A stretch of DNA of 64,000 nucleotides from the NCBI RefSeq assembly GCF_016862375.1, contig NZ_BOMV01000060.1:62001-126000 (forward strand). The letters are read 5' to 3'. The notes beneath the pieces are model-generated. The model searched no databases and was not told the DNA's origin. It worked only from the letters and a program-made list of their open reading frames with translations. Shown one piece after another: positions 1 through 7,742 of this stretch. This DNA is from Paractinoplanes rishiriensis. Its GTDB lineage: Bacteria > Actinomycetota > Actinomycetes > Mycobacteriales > Micromonosporaceae. Position 1 is the first letter of the stretch. The number at the start of each line of letters is the position of its first letter. The translations under genes were made by a program, and so were the position numbers.

Positions 1-3000
1 GGTGTCCGCCACCGCGAACGCCACCACCTGCCGGGCCGAGGACAGGGTCGGGATGTCGAAGTCGGTGGTGGGCGGCGCCGCGAAGATGCTCAGCGTCACC
101 GAACCGCTGTCGGTGAACTTGACCGCGTTGGACAGCAGGTTGCGCAGGATCTGCTGGAGCCGCTGACCGTCGGTGACGATCGACTCGGGCAGGTCGGGCG
201 CCACCTCCACCCGGAACTCCAGGCTCTTCTCTTCGGCCTGGGGGATAAAAGCCTGTTCCACGTACGCGCGAACGCCGTCGAAATCGATCTGGTCGACCTC
301 GACGTCCATCCGTCCCGCCTCGATCTTGGCGAGGTCGAGGATGTCGTCGATGAGCGACAGCAGGTCGGAGCCGGCGCTGTGGATCGTGCGGGCGAACTCG
401 ATCTGCTTCTCGGTGAGGTTGCTCTCGGTGTTGTCGGCCAGCAGGCGGGCCAGCAGCAGCAGCGAGTTGAGCGGCGTCCGCAGCTCGTGGCTCATGTTGG
501 CCAGGAACTCGGATTTGTACGCGCTGGCCCGGGACAGCTGCTGCGCCTTTTCCTCCAGGCCGCGCCGGGCCTGTTCGATCTCGCGGTTCTTGGTCTCGAT
601 GTTCGCCTTCTGCTCGCTCAGCAGCTGGGCCTTGTCCTCCAGTTCGGCGTTGGTGCGCTGGAGTTCGGCCGACTGGTCCTGCATCTCCCGGGCCAGCCGC
701 TGCGATTGGGAGAGCAGTTCCTCCGTACGCCTATTGGCCTGAATGGTGTTGAGAGCGACCCCGATCGTGGCCACCAGCCGCTCCAGGAACGTCAGGTGCA
801 GACCGGAGAACGCGGCCACCGAGGCGAACTCGATCACGCCGAGCATCTCGCCCTCGAACAGCACCGGCAGCACCACCAGGTCGTTCGGCGGCATCGACAT
901 GAGCCCCGAGCGCATGGTGAGGATGCCGTCGTGGGTGGCCCGCACCCGGATCGTGCGCCGGGACACCGCGGCCTGCCCGACCAGGCCCTCGCCCGGCCCG
1001 AAGGTCACCTCGTGGTTGCGGGCCACGTAGCCGTACGACGCCGCCAGCCGCAGCCGCATCACCGCCTGCTCGTTGTCGACCAGGAAGAACGCGCCGAGCT
1101 GGGCGTCCACCAGCGGGGTCACCTCGGTCATGATCATCCGGCAGACCTCGCCGAGGTCGCGCTGACCCTGGAGCAGGCCGCCGATCCGGGCCAGGTTGGA
1201 GTCGAGCCAGCCCTGCTCCGCGTTCGCCTTGGTGGTTTCGCGGAGCGTGACGATCATCTGGTTGATGTTGTCCTTGAGCTCGGCCACCTCGCCCTGCGCC
1301 TCGACCGCGATGCTCTGGGTCAGGTCACCACGGGTCACCGCGGTGGACACCTCGGCGATGGCGCGCAGCTGGATGGTGAGCGTCGAGGCGAGCTGGTTCA
1401 CGTTGTCGGTGAGGTCCTGCCACGTACCGGAAACGCCCTTGACCTGCGCCTGACCACCCAGCTTGCCCTCCACGCCGACCTCGCGCCCCACCCGGGTGAC
1501 CTCGGTGGCAAAACTGGAGAGCTGGTCGACCATCGTGTTGACGGTGTCCTTGAGCTCGAGGATCTCGCCCCGGGCGTCGACGGTGATCTTTTGCGACAGG
1601 TCGCCCTTGGCGACCGCGGTGGTGACCGAGGCGATGTTCCGCACCTGGGCGGTCAGGTTGGACGCCATGTAGTTGACGTTGTCGGTGAGGTCGCGCCAGG
1701 TGCCGGCCACGCCACGCACCTGGGCCTGGCCGCCCAGCTTGCCCTCGGAACCCACCTCGCGGGCCACCCGGGTGACCTCGTCGGCGAATGACGACAGCTG
1801 GTCGACCATGGTGTTCACGGTGTTCTTCAACTCGAGGATCTCGCCCTGCGCGTCGACCGTGATCTTCTGCGAGAGGTCGCCCTTGGCGACGGCGGTGGAG
1901 ACCTGGGCGATGTTCCGCACCTGGGCGGTCAGGTTGGAGGCCATCGAGTTGACGTTGTCGGTGAGGTCGCGCCAGGTGCCGGCCACGCCGCGCACCTGGG
2001 CCTGGCCGCCCAGCTTGCCCTCGGTGCCCACCTCGCGGGCCACCCGGGTGACCTCGTCGGCGAACGACGAGAGCTGGTCGACCATCGTGTTGACCGTGGT
2101 CTTGAGTTCGAGGATCTCGCCGCGGGCGTCGACCGTGATCTTCTGCGAGAGGTCGCCCTTGGCCACCGCGGTGGTAACCGAGGAGATGTTCCGCACCTGG
2201 CTGGTCAGGTTGGACGCCATGTAGTTCACGTTGTCCGTCAGGTCGCGCCACGTACCGGAAACGCCTTTGACCTGGGCCTGACCACCCAGCTTGCCCTCCG
2301 AACCCACCTCCCGGGCCACCCGGGTGACCTCGTCGGCGAACGACGACAGCTGGTCGACCATGGTGTTCACGGTGTTCTTGAGTTCGAGGATCTCGCCGCG
2401 GGCGTCGACCGTGATCTTCTGCGAGAGGTCGCCCTTGGCCACCGCGGTGGAGACCTGGGCGATGTTCCGCACCTGGTCGGTGAGGTTGTTGGCGAGCTGG
2501 TTCACGTTTTCGGTGAGGTCGCGCCAGGTGCCGGAGACGCCGCGCACCTGAGCCTGGCCACCCAGCTTTCCCTCGGTGCCCACCTCGCGGGCCACCCGGG
2601 TGACCTCGTCGGCGAACGACGAGAGCTGGTCGACCATGGTGTTGACGGTGTCCTTGAGCTCGAGGATCTCGCCCTGCGCGGCCACCGTGATCTTCTGCGA
2701 GAGGTCGCCCTTGGCCACCGCGGTGGAGACCTGGGCGATGTTCCGCACCTGGCTGGTCAGGTTGGACGCCATCGAGTTCACCGAGTCGGTGAGGTCCTTC
2801 CAGGTGCCGGCCACGTTCGGCACCTCGGCCTGGCCGCCCAGCTTGCCCTCGGTGCCCACCTCGCGGGCCACCCGGGTCACCTGCTCGGCGAACAGGCGCA
2901 GCGTGTCGGTGAGGCCGTTCATGGTGGCGGACAGCTCGGCCACCTCGCCGCGGGCCGACACGGTGATCTTCTGCGACAGGTCGCCGCGGGCCATCGCGGT

Positions 3001-3639
3001 CGCCACCTGCGAGATCGAGCGCACCTGATGGGTCAGGTTGGAGGCCATCAGGTTGACCGAGTCGGTGAGGTCCTTCCAGGTGCCGGCCACGCCGCGGACG
3101 TCGGCCTGACCGCCCAGCTCGCCCTCGGTGCCCACCTCGCGGGCCACCCGGGTGACCTCGTCGGCGAACGACGACAGCTGGTCGACCATGGTGTTGACCG
3201 TGCGGCCGATGCGCAGGAATTCACCCCTTAGAGGACGTCCGTCCATTTCCAGGGCCATGTGCTGGGACAGGTCGCCCTCGGCTACCGCGACGATGACCCG
3301 GGAGATCTCGGTGGTGGGCCGGCCGAGATCGTCGATCAGCGAGTTCACCGACCGGACGCTGTCCGCCCACGAGCCGTCCAGGCCCTCGTCGTCGAGCCGC
3401 TCGGTGAGCCGGCCGTCCCGGCCCACGATCCGGCTGATCCGGCGCAGGTCGAGATTTTGACGTTCCTGCAGGGAGACGACCTCGTTGAAGGCGTCGGCCA
3501 CCTCGCCGGCCATCCCGCCGCGCCGGGGCAGGCGGACCTTGAGATCGCCGCGGCGGACCCGCCGTAGCGCCTCGGCGAGCTCACCGAGCAGGGCGGTCTC
3601 GTCGGGCACGCCGACGCTGGCTTCCTTGGCCGCAGTCAT
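1..3639 (-). CDS. poly-HAMP sensor histidine kinase, GAF-containing (3' end cut by window edge)
   Basis: Cytoplasmic sensor kinase; no membrane segment is visible. 1213 residues are present and the reading frame runs off the left edge. After a short N-terminal HAMP-like stretch come tandem 92-residue HAMP units (about residues 115-780), a GAF domain (about 820-965), a coiled coil (about 965-1040), a HisKA H-box SHELRTPLNS with the phospho-acceptor His near 1051, and the HATPase N-box LLSNAVKFT with Asn near 1171. The ATG at 3639 follows a GGTGAGGA ribosome site. The layout resembles fungal Nik1 and bacterial soluble hybrid kinases, which usually end in receiver domains; whether this one does cannot be seen. 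It is divergent from the SpoIIE phosphatase, which suggests a shared signalling locus. Confidence 0.93.
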   Translation of the reverse strand, partial: MTAAKEASVGVPDETALLGELAEALRRVRRGDLKVRLPRRGGMAGEVADAFNEVVSLQERQNLDLRRISRIVGRDGRLTERLDDEGLDGSWADSVRSVNSLIDDLGRPTTEISRVIVAVAEGDLSQHMALEMDGRPLRGEFLRIGRTVNTMVDQLSSFADEVTRVAREVGTEGELGGQADVRGVAGTWKDLTDSVNLMASNLTHQVRSISQVATAMARGDLSQKITVSARGEVAELSATMNGLTDTLRLFAEQVTRVAREVGTEGKLGGQAEVPNVAGTWKDLTDSVNSMASNLTSQVRNIAQVSTAVAKGDLSQKITVAAQGEILELKDTVNTMVDQLSSFADEVTRVAREVGTEGKLGGQAQVRGVSGTWRDLTENVNQLANNLTDQVRNIAQVSTAVAKGDLSQKITVDARGEILELKNTVNTMVDQLSSFADEVTRVAREVGSEGKLGGQAQVKGVSGTWRDLTDNVNYMASNLTSQVRNISSVTTAVAKGDLSQKITVDARGEILELKTTVNTMVDQLSSFADEVTRVAREVGTEGKLGGQAQVRGVAGTWRDLTDNVNSMASNLTAQVRNIAQVSTAVAKGDLSQKITVDAQGEILELKNTVNTMVDQLSSFADEVTRVAREVGSEGKLGGQAQVRGVAGTWRDLTDNVNYMASNLTAQVRNIASVTTAVAKGDLSQKITVDARGEILELKDTVNTMVDQLSSFATEVTRVGREVGVEGKLGGQAQVKGVSGTWQDLTDNVNQLASTLTIQLRAIAEVSTAVTRGDLTQSIAVEAQGEVAELKDNINQMIVTLRETTKANAEQGWLDSNLARIGGLLQGQRDLGEVCRMIMTEVTPLVDAQLGAFFLVDNEQAVMRLRLAASYGYVARNHEVTFGPGEGLVGQAAVSRRTIRVRATHDGILTMRSGLMSMPPNDLVVLPVLFEGEMLGVIEFASVAAFSGLHLTFLERLVATIGVALNTIQANRRTEELLSQSQRLAREMQDQSAELQRTNAELEDKAQLLSEQKANIETKNREIEQARRGLEEKAQQLSRASAYKSEFLANMSHELRTPLNSLLLLARLLADNTESNLTEKQIEFARTIHSAGSDLLSLIDDILDLAKIEAGRMDVEVDQIDFDGVRAYVEQAFIPQAEEKSLEFRVEVAPDLPESIVTDGQRLQQILRNLLSNAVKFTDSGSVTLSIFAAPPTTDFDIPTLSSARQVVAFAVADT
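1321..2985 (-). repeat. 276-bp tandem coding repeats (HAMP units)
   Basis: The codons for the GDLxQ motif of the kinase recur at 1321, 1597, 1873, 2149, 2425, 2701 and 2977, exactly 276 bp apart, so each HAMP unit is 92 codons with no indel. One more unit lies upstream, centred near 3268 with a 291-bp step. Neighbouring units are nearly identical at the nucleotide level (for example the VDQLSSFADEVTRVAREVG segment), which suggests recent duplication or gene conversion. Confidence 0.95.
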
Positions 3640-3739
3640 GCTGTCCTCACCTGCTGTCCGTCTGCCGGGCTCTTCCATCGTCCTGCCGGGCTCTCCATCC
3701 TCTCTCGCTCGACCGGGTCAATGCGAGAGACGACTTTGT

Positions 3740-3767
3740 GCATCCCCCTGTCAACAGGAGAGGATGC
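3740..3767 (+). promoter_or_regulatory. hairpin covering the ribosome binding site of the SpoIIE phosphatase gene
   Basis: An inverted repeat of about 11 base pairs with two single-A bulges (outer arms GCATCC/GGATGC, inner arms CCTGT/ACAGG) spans 3740-3767. It contains the AGGAG element at 3756-3760 that serves the GTG start at 3772. In mRNA it would hide the ribosome site. The same palindrome could instead be a DNA operator in the 3640-3771 divergent intergenic region. Confidence 0.5.
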
Positions 3768-3771
3768 ATGG

Positions 3772-5835
3772 GTGTCAGGTTCGGAGACCCCGGCGGGCGG
3801 TCTCGTCCGGCGGGTCCGGCTGCCCAATGATCGTCGTACCCCGGCGGCAGCCCGCGCACTCGTCCGGTCGGTGCTGGAGGAGGCCGGCCTCGACCCGCTG
3901 CTCAACGAGGCCCTGCTGCTGACCACCGAGCTGTCGACGAACGCCGTGGTGCACGCCAACACCGAACTCGACATCGAGGTCAGCGCCGACCAGGCCGGCC
4001 TCACCGTGACCGTCACCGACTTCGCGCCCGGCCCGGTCGAGCAGCTCGCGGTGGGCCCGCGCAACGAGAGCGTGGACATCGGCGAGGTCGCCGAGCGCGG
4101 CCGCGGCCTGCTGCTGGTCGACCACTTCGCGAGCCGCTGGGGCACGGTGCACGAGGGCACCGGCAAGGGCGTGTGGTTTCGCCTCGAACGCCACGCCGGG
4201 CCCGAGCCGACCACGTCGGTGGTGCCGGTCGGCACGGCGGCCGAGGCGGGCACCCCGAGCGTCGGGGCGCTGACCGCGTTGTTGCAGGTCAACCCGGAGC
4301 GGCAGACCGACGAGGCGCTGGCCGACTTCGCCACCGACATGCTGGCCCAGCTGGCCCGGCTGACCGGTGCCGCCGGTGGGGTGGTGCGCCTCGACCGCGG
4401 CGACGGCGGCGGCCGGCAACTGCTGGCCCGCTACGGTCGGCAGCCGCGGGACGACGCCGACACGATCCGGGTGCCGCTGACCGTGCACCGGCCGTACTCC
4501 GGCGAGCTGGAGCTGGACGCGGCGCCGACCGGCTATGCGCAGCCGCTGGCCACGATCGTCGCGGAGCGGTTCTCGCTGCACCTGGAGAACGACCGGCTGC
4601 GCCGTACCGACCTGCGCCGGCAGACCTGGCTCACCTTCCTGGCCGAGGCCAGCGAGCTGCTCGCCCAGTCGCTCGACGTCAACCTGACGATGGCGCTGAT
4701 CCCGCAGCTGGTGGTGCCCCGGCTGGGCCAGTGGTGCGCGGTGCACACCACCGACGCGTGGGGCCGGCTGCAGCTGGCGGCGGCCACCCACACCGACGAG
4801 TCGGCGGTGCCCAAGCTGCACGAGACGCTGGCCGAGACCGGTAGCGACTCGATACTGGCCCGGCTCGAGGAGGCGTCCCGGCTCGGCACCCAGGTGATGT
4901 TCGGCGGCCCGACTGAGTCTTCCCGCGGCGGAAAACCCCAGAAGATGACAGAAGGCTTTGCCGTGCCCCTGGTCGCCCGCGGTGCCCGGCTCGGCACGCT
5001 GGCGGTGGGCCGGCACGCCCGGCACCGGCACGACGCCGACGAGGTGGCCGTCCTGGAGGACGTGGCCCGGCGGGCCGCGCTGGCGATCGACAACGCCCGC
5101 ATCCACGACGAGCGCCGCAAGGTCGCCCGCACCCTGCAGGCCTCGCTGCTGCCGCCGGCGCTGCCCCGGGTGGACGGGGTCGGCTTCGCGGCCGAGTACG
5201 TGCCGACCGGCTCCGAGGTGGGCGGCGACTTCTACGACGTGGTGCCGTCCGGCCCGGACCGCTGGGTGGTGGTGGTCGGCGACGTCTCGGGCAAGGGCGT
5301 CCAGGCGGCCACCGTGACCGGCCTGGTCCGCGACGTGATCCGGATCCTGGTCGACGACGGCAAGCCGATGACCGAGGTGCTGGCCCGGGTCAACCGCACG
5401 CTGGTGCAGCGCGGTGGCGGCCGGTACTGCACGCTGGCGATGGCCTCGGTGCACCGCGAGGGCGACGGCACCCTGGCGGTCTGCCTGCACCTGGCCGGGC
5501 ACGACCGGGCGGCCCTGATCCGGGCCGACGGCAAGGCGTCGTTCGTGGGCGAGGGCGGCACCGCGCTGGGCCTGCTCGAGACGATCGCCTCACCACAGGT
5601 GGAGGTACGCCTCCAGGCCGGTGACTCGCTGGTCTTCTACACCGACGGGGTGACCGAACGCCGTCGTGGCCGCGAACTGTTCGGCACCGCCCGGCTGCTG
5701 GACGCGGCCGGCCCGCTGGCCGGCTATCCGGCCGACGTGATGGCCGCCCGCCTGCGCTCCATCACGATCAACTTCTCGGTCGAGGAGCCTCGCGACGACA
5801 TCGCCGTACTGGTCCTCCGGAACGACGCCGGTTAG
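3772..5835 (+). CDS. SpoIIE/RsbU-type serine phosphatase with N-terminal anti-sigma-like ATPase and GAF domain
   Basis: Predicted PP2C-type phosphatase that would dephosphorylate STAS anti-sigma antagonists in a partner-switching pathway. In order: an RsbW-like HATPase (N-box TTELSTNAVVHAN, G-box region GRGLLLVDHFASRWGT) in the first 140 residues; a GAF domain (about 190-460) ending AALAIDNARI; and a SpoIIE catalytic domain with the metal-binding motifs GGDFYDV, GDVSGKG, FYTDGVTE and DDIAVLV. The start is set at GTG 3772, preceded by AGGAG; an in-frame ATG at 3721 lacks a ribosome site. A protein with both kinase-like and phosphatase modules could act in both directions on one antagonist. A STAS protein lies 1.4 kb downstream and is a possible substrate (inference). 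Confidence 0.9.
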   Translation: MSGSETPAGGLVRRVRLPNDRRTPAAARALVRSVLEEAGLDPLLNEALLLTTELSTNAVVHANTELDIEVSADQAGLTVTVTDFAPGPVEQLAVGPRNESVDIGEVAERGRGLLLVDHFASRWGTVHEGTGKGVWFRLERHAGPEPTTSVVPVGTAAEAGTPSVGALTALLQVNPERQTDEALADFATDMLAQLARLTGAAGGVVRLDRGDGGGRQLLARYGRQPRDDADTIRVPLTVHRPYSGELELDAAPTGYAQPLATIVAERFSLHLENDRLRRTDLRRQTWLTFLAEASELLAQSLDVNLTMALIPQLVVPRLGQWCAVHTTDAWGRLQLAAATHTDESAVPKLHETLAETGSDSILARLEEASRLGTQVMFGGPTESSRGGKPQKMTEGFAVPLVARGARLGTLAVGRHARHRHDADEVAVLEDVARRAALAIDNARIHDERRKVARTLQASLLPPALPRVDGVGFAAEYVPTGSEVGGDFYDVVPSGPDRWVVVVGDVSGKGVQAATVTGLVRDVIRILVDDGKPMTEVLARVNRTLVQRGGGRYCTLAMASVHREGDGTLAVCLHLAGHDRAALIRADGKASFVGEGGTALGLLETIASPQVEVRLQAGDSLVFYTDGVTERRRGRELFGTARLLDAAGPLAGYPADVMAARLRSITINFSVEEPRDDIAVLVLRNDAG

Positions 5836-5881
5836 TCGGATTCGCGCCTTTCGCCCGCATCCGCGTGGCATGGTGGATCTC

Positions 5882-6496
5882 ATGGCGAAAACCCAGTACT
5901 ACACGGCCACGAGCATCGACGGTTACATCGCCGACGAGAACAACTCGCTCGAATGGCTCTTCGACGTCGACGGCGGCGCCGAGAACCCGTTCGGTGGCTT
6001 CTTCGCCGGGGTCGGAGCGTTCGCCATGGGCGCCAACACGTACGAGTGGGTCCTGCAGAACGACAACGTCCTGGCCGAGCCGCACAACTGGCACGACCTG
6101 TACGGCGACGTGCCCTGCTGGGTCTTCGCCAACCGGGAACTCCCGCTGGTTCCCGACGCCAACATCTTCATGGTCAGCGGCGACGTCCAGCGCGTACACG
6201 AGGCCATGCTGGTAGCCGCCAAGGGCAAGAACGTCTGGCTCGTCGGCGGCGGCGACCTGGTCGGCCAGTTCGTCGACCGCGGCCTGCTCGACGAGATCAT
6301 CCTGGGCATCGCCCCGGTGCTGCTGGGCAAGGGGGCGCCGCTGCTGCCCCGGCACCTGAGCGCCCGGGAGATGGTGCTGACGGGCGCGGCCCTGGTGGGC
6401 CGCTTCGCCTATTTGACGTACGCGGTGGGCACCGAGCCGCTGCCCCAGCGGCACCCGGCCACCTCCGGCCGCGCCCGGGAGACCGCCCGGCGCTGA
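5882..6496 (+). CDS. dihydrofolate reductase family protein (RibD C-terminal domain)
   Basis: A RibD_C/DHFR-like NADPH-binding reductase of about 204 residues. It has the family pattern: N-terminal YYTATSIDGYIAD, a central MGANTYEWV, and WLVGGGDLVGQFVDRGLLDEI followed by PVLLGKG. The substrate cannot be assigned; family members act on pteridine- or riboflavin-like compounds and many are uncharacterised. ATG 5882 has GGTGGA just upstream; ATG 5870 in the same frame is an alternative. It stands alone between the phosphatase gene and the convergent thioredoxin gene, 6 bp from the latter's stop. Confidence 0.85.
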   Translation: MAKTQYYTATSIDGYIADENNSLEWLFDVDGGAENPFGGFFAGVGAFAMGANTYEWVLQNDNVLAEPHNWHDLYGDVPCWVFANRELPLVPDANIFMVSGDVQRVHEAMLVAAKGKNVWLVGGGDLVGQFVDRGLLDEIILGIAPVLLGKGAPLLPRHLSAREMVLTGAALVGRFAYLTYAVGTEPLPQRHPATSGRARETARR

Positions 6497-6502
6497 GCGG
6501 CG

Positions 6503-6850
6503 TCAACTGTTCACATAGGGGGTCAGGGCGTTCGTCAGTGCGGCCCGCAGGATCGACTTCGGGCGGGCGCCGACCAGGGACGCCGTCACCACCCCGCCGG
6601 TGAAGAACAGCAGGGTGGGCATCGACATGACCCGGTAGGTGCGGGTCGTTTCCGGGTTCTCGTCGGCGTTCAGCTTGGCTATCAGCAGGCGGCCCTCGAA
6701 CTCCGGGGCCAGCTCGGCCAGGGTCTGCGCCATCGGGCGGCACGGTGGGCACCACTCGGCCCAGAAGTCGACGACCACCGGCAGGCCGGCGGCCAGCACC
6801 GTGTCGGCGAAGGTGGCGTCGGTGACGGTGATCAGGTCTGTTTGCGGCAT
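6503..6850 (-). CDS. thioredoxin-like protein with CPPC active site
   Basis: A 115-residue single-domain thioredoxin fold protein. The active site WAEWCPPCRPM has Cys34 and Cys37, and the cis-proline loop is MSMPTLLFF. Canonical thioredoxins have CGPC; CPPC normally shifts the redox potential. The ATG at 6850 follows AGGAG, and the first 19 bp overlap the end of the upstream merR-type gene, so the two are almost certainly translated from one mRNA. Likely a cytoplasmic disulfide reductase controlled by its redox-sensing neighbour. Confidence 0.92.
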   Translation of the reverse strand: MPQTDLITVTDATFADTVLAAGLPVVVDFWAEWCPPCRPMAQTLAELAPEFEGRLLIAKLNADENPETTRTYRVMSMPTLLFFTGGVVTASLVGARPKSILRAALTNALTPYVNS

Positions 6851-7203
6851 GGGGACTCCTCGGCCTGGGTCAGCTGGGCGTGCAACTGCTGCCGGACCGC
6901 GGTGAGCTGTTCCAGGTAGCCGTCCACCTCGGCCAGCTTCCGGCGCAGCACCACCACCGAGTCGGGACAGACGTGGCCGGACTCGTTGCCGGCGCGCAGG
7001 CACGCGACGAAGGGCTTGATGTCGTCCAGCCCGAAACCGGCGGCCAGCAGCGACCGGATCTCGTGGACCACGCGCAACTCGGCGTCGTCGTACTGGCGGT
7101 AGCCGTTGGCGTCCCGCTTGGGGCGCACCAGGCCCTGCTCCTCGTAGTAGCGCAGGGTCCGGGCGCTCGTGCCGGCCCGCTCGGCCAACTCACCGATCAA
7201 CAT
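6832..7203 (-). CDS. MerR family transcriptional regulator, possibly redox-sensing
   Basis: A 123-residue MerR protein: winged-helix N-terminus (IGELAERAGTSARTLRYYEEQGL) and a long dimerisation helix (about 82-115). Cys68, Cys79 and Cys119 are the only cysteines; the first two flank the base of the dimerisation helix, where MerR-family effector-binding cysteines usually sit. The ATG at 7203 has GGGAGG upstream. It heads the operon with the thioredoxin gene. A thiol-disulfide or metal effector is likely but unproven. Confidence 0.9.
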   Translation of the reverse strand: MLIGELAERAGTSARTLRYYEEQGLVRPKRDANGYRQYDDAELRVVHEIRSLLAAGFGLDDIKPFVACLRAGNESGHVCPDSVVVLRRKLAEVDGYLEQLTAVRQQLHAQLTQAEESPCRKQT

Positions 7204-7224
7204 GGCAGCCTCCCGTCGTGCACC

Positions 7225-7255
7225 GACGGTAGGGCTTCACACCGATGTCAGGGCA
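7225..7255 (-). promoter_or_regulatory. MerR-type promoter with 19-bp spacer
   Basis: On the minus strand, TTGCCC (7250-7255) and TACCGT (7225-7230) are separated by exactly 19 bp, the over-long spacer typical of MerR-activated promoters. The spacer holds an imperfect dyad TGACA/TGTGA. It lies 22 bp before the merR-type start, as expected for autoregulation. Confidence 0.55.
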
Positions 7256-7259
7256 AGGG

Positions 7260-7586
7260 TCAGGACGGTGCTGTGATCATCAAGGCGCTGCGCAGGCCGG
7301 TGATGTCGAGCACTCGCATCAGGAAGTCGCCGACGTTGGTGAGCGACAGCACCGAACGGGCGTGCTGGGCCTTACGGCTGAGCACCACCAGGGTGCCCAG
7401 GCCCTGCGAGTCGCAGAACGTGACGCCTGCCATGTCGAGCACGATCCGGGCCGGCGGGTCGGCCAGCGTTTCGTTCACAATGGCGGAGAGGTTGGTCACG
7501 GTGAACACGTCAACCTCCCCGGCGAGGTGCAGGACGACCTCGTCGGGGGCGCGATCAACCGCGATGGTCAACTCCGGCCGCTCCAC
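7260..7586 (-). CDS. STAS domain anti-sigma factor antagonist
   Basis: A 108-residue SpoIIAA/RsbV-like protein with the signature FCDSQGLGTLV, whose Ser is the expected phosphorylation site. Family role: when unphosphorylated it binds an RsbW-type anti-sigma kinase and frees a sigma factor. The start is GTG 7586. It is encoded near a SpoIIE-type phosphatase that also carries an RsbW-like domain, so the two may form one partner-switching module, although they are not in one operon and no alternative sigma factor of the SigB type is nearby. Confidence 0.9.
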   Translation of the reverse strand: MERPELTIAVDRAPDEVVLHLAGEVDVFTVTNLSAIVNETLADPPARIVLDMAGVTFCDSQGLGTLVVLSRKAQHARSVLSLTNVGDFLMRVLDITGLRSALMITAPS

Positions 7587-7742
7587 GAGGGAAGCCTATC
7601 GCTTGCGGTCCCGATCGGCCTGCCGGGCGCGTTCGCATCGGAGCTTCCGGACATGCGGGGATGGTCGGCGGCGCATGCTCGGATGACGTGAACAACCCTC
7701 TCGGAAACCACCGGGCACGCCGCTGACAGAATGGGAGCCGCT

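Noticed and set aside
379..1791. Long plus-strand open frames opposite the poly-HAMP kinase (also at 1673-3028)
   Set aside because: They are antisense shadows that mirror the 276-bp repeats; composition is that of a complement of coding DNA and no family or ribosome site is visible.
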